The notes under the pieces: generated by a model
The model's input: only the letters and a program-made list of their open reading frames with translations
The model's database searches: none
Told to the model about the DNA's origin: nothing
Made by a program: the position numbers and the translations under genes
In this document: positions 1 through 5,485 of the stretch, in pieces
Layout: every line of letters starts with the position of its first letter
How positions within the stretch are numbered: the first letter of the stretch is position 1
Source: Bacilli bacterium
Lineage (GTDB): Bacteria; Bacillota_I; Bacilli_A; RFN20; CAG-826
NCBI GenBank assembly: GCA_024698065.1
Contig: JAILRR010000018.1
Location: 1 to 6,007 of the forward strand
Reading direction: 5' to 3'
DNA length: 6,007 nucleotides

Positions 1-3000
1 CCGGTGATATTGTCGGTGGCAATGCTATCGGCTGTCGTTGAAAGAGGGTCGACCTCAGGATAGTAGGTAGCAGCAAGGTACTTGGCTTTGCTTGTGGCAT
101 CGCTATATAAAGAAGCGTTCGCCATGTCTTTTGGCGAAGAAACATCATAGATGTAATCCTCAACATGCTCGTTGGTGGTGAGAATCTTGGCGATGAATTC
201 CTGGAAGACGGTATCGGAAGTAGCGCTCTTCTTGCTGTTGAAGATATGGGATTTTGCGAAAGTGCCAAGGAGCTCGGTGATGTTATCGATATCGCCCGTT
301 GGGATGGCGGTGAGGTCGTTGACATTGATGCCACCGCTCAAAGCGCTGCCATAACGGATGACGGATGCGAGGTTGTAGCATTCATCCTCGGCATAGCCTT
401 TCGTGGCATAGCTATAGGTAGTTGATGGAACGGTCGCTTTTCCAAGGTAATAGAGGTTTGCGTTGTCAAGGTTAAGGCCTGAACTTGCAAGTGAGCCTTC
501 AACCGTTGATAAAGCGGTATTGAGTTTCTCTGGGAAGCCAGGGAACAAGAGGCAGGAATCATTGATGTCAATGAAGAGGTCGCTAAGGACGTCGACGCCA
601 TATCCGGCTTCTTGGAAGTAAGAATCGAAATCGAAAGAGGAATCGAGTTTGATGCCCATGACATGGAGGTCATCGACGATTTCGACGAAACGGTCGATCT
701 CGCTTTCCCATCCGCCTGCTCTATTCGCGACCATCTCTTTGATGTACGGATAGACGGCTTCTGCTCTTTCGTCACTACCATACCAGGTACTTTGCTTCAA
801 AACGAAGAGCATCTGATTGTCGAGAGCGGTGTCGGTGATGCCGGCAACATCTTCTTGATAGTCGGAAAGGGTCGTGAAGACTTTGTTATTCGCAAGCGAT
901 TTGAGAAGAGGTGAGATAAGGTGATTTGGATCGAGGTCTTCGATGTTACTAAAAGCACCGGTGTCAATCTCGCCAGATGGGCCAATGAGGCCGCTAACAG
1001 GATCGACGATAACCTCAAGAAGGTCGGCAATCGAATTGGCGATTTCAAGACGTTCGCTTTCACCGCAGTTATATGCATACATGATGTTGGCGTTCTTGAA
1101 CGTATCAACCGAGGTCGAAAGGGTATCAACGACCACTTTGAGGACGGCTGGGACAGCGGTCTTTCCAAAGAGGACGGATTCGGACATATCATTAAGAAGA
1201 GCACGGAAATATTCCGCTTTGAATTTGCTGAAATCAGCGCTTGAGCCGCTGCTCATAAGTTCGAAGGCGCCGCTGTTAGAAACGTTTCTGATGATTCTTC
1301 CAAAGAGCTTAGCTTCATCGATGAAAACATCTTGCTCGGCTTCGATGTCGGTAAGAGAGGAAGCGCCGGTAACGGCATGGGAAAGGACACTGGCTTTGAA
1401 GTCGCTATAGTCCTCATTTGCAGTTCCTGGGGCAGCCACGACTTTATAGCCATCGACGGCATCATAAGTCTCGGTTAAGTTAGCGAAATACGTGCCCATT
1501 GAGCCAGAGCCTTTGAAAGCCTCAATGAGTTTGGAGGCGATATAGTTAGGGAAATTGTAGTCGTAAGTTCCATTAGCGTTCGTTTTAACGAAGAGCTGAG
1601 ATTTGGCAAGGTAGGAAAGGACTGAGTCCATCATATCCGGATCAATCGATTCAAGGTTAAGATTGGAAAGGTCGCCGAACTGAACGGCATACTTCGTCAT
1701 CGTGTCGAGGGCCTCACCTTCAGCGGTCCAATTCGTGATGTTCTTGAAAGATAGGGCAACGGTCTCCCCACCTTCGTTGATGTAAGTGAAAATATCATTA
1801 TCGTGCAAAGAATTGTCGATGATGGAGCCTAAGGCATTACTAAGGAGCTCGGAACCGTCGACTTTGGCGAAAAGCTCTCCGAATTTGATGTTGGCCATCG
1901 AATCGAGAGAGAGGTTGGAAATCGAGCCAAGAAGCCCTTTGTCGCAGATATATTCGACAAGGCCAACAAAGGCTGTGACCTCATTTTCGGCATCGAAGTG
2001 CTCATCGCAGATGATGTCTTCCATCGTGGTGTTAAGATCATCGCTACCAATGCCCATCTTTTCGAAGATATTCTTGAAAAGGCCGTAGAAATTCGAATTG
2101 TATTTTCCTTCCACAACCGGGTTGATGACCTTATTCGTAGCAATGGCAGAGAAGAGTTTCACAAGCTGTTTCTCGTGGTTTTTCGTCTCAAGGTCACACA
2201 TCTGGGTGAAAAGCTTTTCCATGGCGTGCATATCGCTGGAACTTGTGTCCATCCCTGAGGCAAGGACGATAACATCCTGACACTCACCAAGGGCTCTCAC
2301 GAGTTTGGAGAGCTCGTGCCCAAAGATGCTATTGCCTGCATTATCTACGCAATGGGCATCGATTTTGATATTGTTCCCCAAGAGTTCTTCGAGAGGGCTG
2401 TCGTCACCAGCAAGGAGTTTTTCAACAACAGAAGGGATCACCGAAGAGAAAACTTTGGAATTATCGAGTTTCTTAACAGTGTCCGCAACAGCGTCAAGCA
2501 AGCCTTCTTTCGCGCCTAAGAAGTTGTTATCTTTGTCAAAATAAAGACCTGGCTTGCCATCAGGATCTTTGATGAGAGCCATGCCATCTTCGGACTCAAC
2601 TAGTGGCGACAAGACATCAATAATGGCTTGGGCTTCGGCTTTAGCTGCCGCCTTTTTGGCAGCTGGGGTTTCTTTGTTTTTGAAGCTGGTGGCGATACTA
2701 CTTAAATCAACTTCATCATCACCAACTAATTCAAAGCTTTGGTTTATGCCAATTTCTAAGGTTTCGAGAATCTTAGGGACAGCGTTCATGATGAGATTCG
2801 AATCAAGGAGGCAAAGGTCATCGGAAGAGGCGCCTTCGACCTCTTTGCCATCAATCCAGTGCTCGACTCCATCCTTGTTTTCGAGAATGGCTATGAGCAA
2901 TTTCCCTACATTAGTGTCGGCGAAAGGCTCCTCCCCCGTAGGCGCACTAGATCCTTGAGGGTTTAAGACAGGTTCCAAAACAATTTTAGCGATTGAAGGA

Positions 3001-4589
3001 TCGACGGTGAAAATCTCATAGAAAGAATCGAAGATAACCTTAAGCTCTTCTCCGAAATCGATTGACTTTATGGAATCAGGTATGGCGACAGGATAGCCAT
3101 TTGCCCCTCTTCTCAAGTCTTCTGCGGTCAACTCCGGAAGCAAATCCTTAACACCAAAGCTGAGGTCATCGGCGCCTTCGGTCGCAGGACTTCCGTATTC
3201 TTTAATAGCTTGGACGTATAAGGCGGAGGCGATGATATCATCGAGGACCTTCCTTTCGTCCGGGGAGAAGATCTTGAAGAAAGAATCGAAGATGCTCTTG
3301 TAGTCGGCTTTAAAGACATTGTCGATCATTGTATCGCTATCAACGAATTCGCCATTCTCATCGATGATGTCATCGAAAAGCCCGGAATTAGCGACGCTTG
3401 TCCATAGATCAGCAAGGTCATCGAAGGTAGCGGCAGGCTCATAGTGACTAAAATCAATACCCTCTTCTGTCATCACATACTCAGCGACTTCTGGGAGATT
3501 AATCGCAAACTGAAGACCGAATGGAAGGATTGTCTGAATGAGTTCGGAACGCCCGATAACGCGGATGGCCGTTGGGATGAGGTCACTCGTGAGGATGGTC
3601 GCGTAGTTGATTGTCTCGACGCTCTCGGCGTTAAAGATGCCAGAAGTAAGGGCGCTGCTAGCAAGATCGACAACATTCTTGAACTCGCGCATGAGGCTGA
3701 TTTTCTTTTCGCCAGTCGAATCGATATTGACGGTCGTGATGAAATCAATCAAAGCGGCATCGAAGGTGAGGCCAGTATTTGGATCGGTGTACCAGCTGAA
3801 GAATGTCTTTGAAAGGAGGGAATTCTCATAGGTGTCCACCACACTTGTGAGAACGCTATAGAACTTGTCATTGGCGATAAGGGTCTGGTGGTTCTCGTCT
3901 TTTGGAAGGCGACTGATTGCTTTCGAAGTCGTGTTCACCAAAGATGTGAGAGGCGAGATGAACATCGCAAGGATGGTTGCGCTGACGATTACTTCCTCGA
4001 AGGCGGAGATGATTCTTAATTTCTTGACTCTCTTGCCCTCTTCGTTCTTTGGGGAGAGGAAATGCTTGAAGAGAAGATGCCAAAGGAGCGTGCAAAGAAG
4101 GCCACCGACAATCCAGATGATAAGGGCCTCGATGATGAGGAGGATGATGCAAACAAACGAGAGAACAATGGCTAAAACAAGACCCAAAAGGGTTTCTGGG
4201 TCAGCCTCAATGCCATAAGCCTGAAGAAGTTGGATAAGAAGGCTTGTGCCAGTCTCTCTGATCGAAGTGATCGGAGCAGAAATCGTCACGGTGGCGCCAT
4301 TGACAGTGACGTCTTGGCTGATTTCAGTCAAATTAAGCATGCCAGGTATGCCAAAGGTATTGAGGTCTATGTCAGCAAGCATGTTGCCGACAGCCTTAAG
4401 CGAGACGAATGCAGCAACGACAAGAATAGCGAAGAAAACCAAGCGGTAAGTGCCATACACCCATCCGCGTCTGAGCCCGCGTAAAAAAGAAATGACGAGT
4501 ATGGCCAAAATGAAAATGAATACGCCCAAAAGGACCATATTCATAGTGTTAAGGATGCTTTCTAAATCAAAAGAGCCGTCTGAGAACAT
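1..4589 (-). CDS. Giant membrane-anchored protein, CvpA-like N-terminus plus >1300-residue predicted extracellular helical region (3' partial)
   Basis: The frame is open from ATG at 4589 to the left edge: 1529 codons with no stop, so the C-terminus is missing. The start is supported by GGAGG six bases upstream and a promoter behind it. Hydrophobic segments lie at about residues 18-36, 48-66, 134-158 and 194-218. The basic loops 37-41 (RGLRR) and 175-192 (KHF...KKLR) sit between helices 1-2 and 3-4. By the positive-inside rule this puts residues 67-133 and everything after 219 outside the cell. The Gly/Arg loop between the first two helices resembles CvpA-family proteins; that likeness is by eye and moderate. 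The outer part is acidic, helix-like and rich in Asp, Ser, Leu, Ile and Phe, with about nine scattered cysteines and a loosely repeated motif. I see no enzyme signature, cell-wall anchor or known adhesin domain. Function is unknown; a surface or envelope structural role is an inference. Confidence 0.92.
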   Translation of the reverse strand, partial: MFSDGSFDLESILNTMNMVLLGVFIFILAILVISFLRGLRRGWVYGTYRLVFFAILVVAAFVSLKAVGNMLADIDLNTFGIPGMLNLTEISQDVTVNGATVTISAPITSIRETGTSLLIQLLQAYGIEADPETLLGLVLAIVLSFVCIILLIIEALIIWIVGGLLCTLLWHLLFKHFLSPKNEEGKRVKKLRIISAFEEVIVSATILAMFISPLTSLVNTTSKAISRLPKDENHQTLIANDKFYSVLTSVVDTYENSLLSKTFFSWYTDPNTGLTFDAALIDFITTVNIDSTGEKKISLMREFKNVVDLASSALTSGIFNAESVETINYATILTSDLIPTAIRVIGRSELIQTILPFGLQFAINLPEVAEYVMTEEGIDFSHYEPAATFDDLADLWTSVANSGLFDDIIDENGEFVDSDTMIDNVFKADYKSIFDSFFKIFSPDERKVLDDIIASALYVQAIKEYGSPATEGADDLSFGVKDLLPELTAEDLRRGANGYPVAIPDSIKSIDFGEELKVIFDSFYEIFTVDPSIAKIVLEPVLNPQGSSAPTGEEPFADTNVGKLLIAILENKDGVEHWIDGKEVEGASSDDLCLLDSNLIMNAVPKILETLEIGINQSFELVGDDEVDLSSIATSFKNKETPAAKKAAAKAEAQAIIDVLSPLVESEDGMALIKDPDGKPGLYFDKDNNFLGAKEGLLDAVADTVKKLDNSKVFSSVIPSVVEKLLAGDDSPLEELLGNNIKIDAHCVDNAGNSIFGHELSKLVRALGECQDVIVLASGMDTSSSDMHAMEKLFTQMCDLETKNHEKQLVKLFSAIATNKVINPVVEGKYNSNFYGLFKNIFEKMGIGSDDLNTTMEDIICDEHFDAENEVTAFVGLVEYICDKGLLGSISNLSLDSMANIKFGELFAKVDGSELLSNALGSIIDNSLHDNDIFTYINEGGETVALSFKNITNWTAEGEALDTMTKYAVQFGDLSNLNLESIDPDMMDSVLSYLAKSQLFVKTNANGTYDYNFPNYIASKLIEAFKGSGSMGTYFANLTETYDAVDGYKVVAAPGTANEDYSDFKASVLSHAVTGASSLTDIEAEQDVFIDEAKLFGRIIRNVSNSGAFELMSSGSSADFSKFKAEYFRALLNDMSESVLFGKTAVPAVLKVVVDTLSTSVDTFKNANIMYAYNCGESERLEIANSIADLLEVIVDPVSGLIGPSGEIDTGAFSNIEDLDPNHLISPLLKSLANNKVFTTLSDYQEDVAGITDTALDNQMLFVLKQSTWYGSDERAEAVYPYIKEMVANRAGGWESEIDRFVEIVDDLHVMGIKLDSSFDFDSYFQEAGYGVDVLSDLFIDINDSCLLFPGFPEKLNTALSTVEGSLASSGLNLDNANLYYLGKATVPSTTYSYATKGYAEDECYNLASVIRYGSALSGGINVNDLTAIPTGDIDNITELLGTFAKSHIFNSKKSATSDTVFQEFIAKILTTNEHVEDYIYDVSSPKDMANASLYSDATSKAKYLAATYYPEVDPLSTTADSIATDNIT
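237..3647 (-). repeat. Degenerate repeated protein motif in the outer region of the giant protein
   Basis: About ten places share a pattern near L-x-x-L-A-x-S-x-V/I/L-F. Examples are TSGIF (F319), VANSGLF (F405), LDNSKVF (F714), IATNKVI (I822), YICDKGLL (L887), LHDNDIF (F934), LAKSQLF (F1000), VSNSGAF (F1109), LANNKVF (F1238) and FAKSHIF (F1450). Several are preceded by L/F-G-x-h-h or h-h-x-x-h. Spacing is irregular, from 47 to 309 residues, so this is not a tandem array at DNA level. I infer a repeated helical structural unit. Motif selection by eye may overstate regularity. Confidence 0.45.
3933..4589 (-). other. CvpA-like four-helix membrane domain of the giant protein (residues 1-219)
   Basis: This region holds all the clear membrane segments of the giant protein. 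Order: short outer N-terminus, helix 1 (V19-L36), cytoplasmic turn R37-G-L-R-R-G-W43, helix 2 (about 48-66), an outer segment of about 65 residues with a beta-like stretch near 93-105, helix 3 (about 134-174, long and possibly kinked), a basic cytoplasmic loop 175-192, and helix 4 (about 194-218). CvpA proteins normally end soon after the fourth helix. Here the chain continues for at least 1310 more residues. The family assignment rests on layout and the Gly-Arg loop only. Confidence 0.5.
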
Positions 4590-4595
4590 AATATT

Positions 4596-4600
4596 CCTCC
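4596..4600 (-). promoter_or_regulatory. Shine-Dalgarno sequence of the giant gene
   Basis: On the minus strand GGAGG is followed by six bases and then ATG at 4589. This is near-ideal spacing and fixes the start of the giant protein ahead of the later in-frame methionines at residues 16 and 18, which would cut into the first membrane helix. Confidence 0.88.
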
Positions 4601-4614
4601 GCTTATTTTGCTGC

Positions 4615-4642
4615 TAACCCTATTATGGATAGACAAGGGTTA
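4615..4642. promoter_or_regulatory. Candidate operator: perfect 7-bp inverted repeat between divergent promoters
   Basis: TAACCCT (4615-4621) and AGGGTTA (4636-4642) are perfect inverted arms separated by 14 bases. Arm centres are 21 bp apart, about two helical turns, as expected for a dimeric regulator binding one face of DNA. The left arm abuts the leftward -10 (4622-4627) and the right arm abuts the rightward -35 (4630-4635). My rough chance estimate for a 7-bp dyad at any spacing in 75 bases is 0.1-0.2, so the position is more persuasive than the repeat itself. Confidence 0.4.
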
Positions 4643-4650
4643 ATTTTCAA
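4622..4650 (-). promoter_or_regulatory. Sigma-A-type promoter for the giant gene
   Basis: Reading the minus strand, TTGAAA (4650-4645) is followed by a 17-base spacer and CATAAT (4627-4622). Each box matches the consensus at five of six positions. Transcription would start near 4615, giving a leader of about 25 bases that includes the GGAGG. It shares nearly all of its DNA with the opposing promoter at 4630-4657. Confidence 0.65.
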
Positions 4651-4657
4651 TTAAAAT
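4630..4657 (+). promoter_or_regulatory. Sigma-A-type promoter for the protease-TraX unit
   Basis: TAGACA (4630-4635), a 16-base spacer and TAAAAT (4652-4657) each match the consensus at five of six positions. The predicted first transcribed base is about 4664-4665, which is the A of the protease start codon or the base before it. If used, the message would be leaderless. A weaker alternative -10, TATTAT at 4621-4626, lacks a recognisable -35. Confidence 0.55.
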
Positions 4658-4663
4658 AGGAGG
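4658..4663 (+). promoter_or_regulatory. AGGAGG with abnormally short spacing before the protease start
   Basis: A perfect AGGAGG ends one base before ATG 4665, against a usual gap of five to nine bases. In-frame codons at the usual distance (AAC, GAA, AAC) are not start codons. The only upstream in-frame near-start before the TAA at 4641 is ATT at 4650. The ATG at 4665 therefore stays the best start, but the Shine-Dalgarno sequence may not be working in the normal way. Confidence 0.6.
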
Positions 4664-4664
4664 C

Positions 4665-5483
4665 ATGAACGAAAACCAAAGTAAAAGATATTTCTCCAAC
4701 CCGTTCGATCAAAACAAGTGTCAGAGATGCGGTCACTGGCATGACGCTTGGAAATCGAAATGCCCAAAATGCGGCGAACCAAGCCAAGACGAAAGAGCCA
4801 ACCCAATCCATGACATCACTTTCGCAAACCCAATTATCGAGACCGCCTTATTCATAGTTGGATTCACCTGCATGAATTTAATCGCCCATATTATTTCCAA
4901 AATCATCATCGGTCTTGGACTACCTTCTGTCATGACCGAGGTCGAACTCAACATGCTTCTCAATTATGGGACATATATGGTGCTCTTTCTCATACTCGCT
5001 GGCATATGTTCCACCTACATACCTAAGCTTTTGAAGTCCTTCGCCAAACCAGAGATGCTTTGGGGAGCGATGGTCGCAATATGCGTCCTCGGCTTCGATA
5101 TCGTTTGGGGGATGATTTCAAGAAGTTTAGGCGCGACCATCAACGAAAACCAAACGGCCGTTGATAGCATCACGAAACCGAATTTGCTTCTCGCCATCAT
5201 TTTCATTTGCCTTATCGGTCCAATGTGCGAGGAACTCACCTATCGCGTTGGCCTTTTCAACTTCACAAGAAGAATCAACCGCGTTATCGGTTACCTTGCT
5301 GTATCCGTCATCTTTGGTTTAATCCATATCCACGATTACGGGAGCGTCAATGAATGGCTCTCTTACCCTTCTTATGTTTTTGCGGGCCTCGCCTTCGCTT
5401 TCGCTTATGAGAAATGGGGTCTTGGTGCTTCCTTCCTCGCCCATTTCTTGGTTAATTTCGTAGCCACTATGGCTAATGCTTAA
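4665..5483 (+). CDS. CPBP-family intramembrane metalloprotease with N-terminal zinc ribbon
   Basis: This 272-residue multi-pass membrane protein carries the three CPBP (Abi, Rce1-like) signatures: E189-E190-L-T-Y-R194 (EExxxR), F217-G-L-I-H221 (FxxxH) and H260-F-L-V-N264 (HxxxN). These are the expected catalytic and metal-site residues, and all are present, so activity is plausible. Hydrophobic segments lie near 57-80, 100-118, 131-151, 172-188, 206-222, 233-248 and 253-269. Before the first helix is a zinc ribbon, C19-x2-C22 and C33-x2-C36, predicted to be cytoplasmic. Bacterial family members cleave or process membrane substrates, and some give immunity to bacteriocins; the substrate here is unknown. 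The gene diverges from the giant membrane-protein gene and is followed after two bases by a TraX-family gene. Confidence 0.93.
   Translation: MNENQSKRYFSNPFDQNKCQRCGHWHDAWKSKCPKCGEPSQDERANPIHDITFANPIIETALFIVGFTCMNLIAHIISKIIIGLGLPSVMTEVELNMLLNYGTYMVLFLILAGICSTYIPKLLKSFAKPEMLWGAMVAICVLGFDIVWGMISRSLGATINENQTAVDSITKPNLLLAIIFICLIGPMCEELTYRVGLFNFTRRINRVIGYLAVSVIFGLIHIHDYGSVNEWLSYPSYVFAGLAFAFAYEKWGLGASFLAHFLVNFVATMANA
4719..4772 (+). other. Zinc ribbon at the N-terminus of the CPBP protease
   Basis: Residues 19-36 contain two CxxC knuckles (C19/C22 and C33/C36) ten residues apart, each followed by glycine (C22-G and C36-G), the usual form of a small zinc ribbon. Such ribbons are common as N-terminal caps on membrane proteins of Gram-positive bacteria, where they probably mediate contacts or sensing. 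No role can be assigned here. Confidence 0.8.
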
Positions 5484-5485
5484 AC

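Larger units (their letters stand above)
4590..4664. other. Divergent intergenic region
   Basis: This 75-base, AT-rich stretch is the only non-coding DNA in the window. It contains both opposed promoters, the 7-bp inverted repeat and both Shine-Dalgarno sequences. A weak AT palindrome, ATTTT-N5-AAAAT (4643-4657), overlaps the rightward -10. I see no small RNA gene, riboswitch or terminator hairpin. Confidence 0.8.

Noticed and set aside
338..781. A 147-codon minus-strand frame
   Set aside because: It is in a different frame from the giant gene on the same strand, gives a Ser/Thr/Lys-rich sequence without domains, and sits inside an intact coding region.
943..1410. A 155-codon plus-strand frame, and many similar frames of 60-135 codons between 165 and 4484
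   Set aside because: They lie antisense to, or in other frames of, the giant minus-strand gene. Their predicted proteins are low in recognisable motifs and they lack consistent Shine-Dalgarno sequences. A single long frame explains the region better.
1..4589. Mycoplasma-type genetic code (TGA as tryptophan)
   Set aside because: All tryptophans in the three genes are TGG and there is no in-frame TGA, so nothing supports recoding.
4643..4657. AT palindrome ATTTT-N5-AAAAT as a terminator or hairpin
   Set aside because: The stem is five A/T pairs only, no T-run follows, and it overlaps promoter boxes that explain the composition better.
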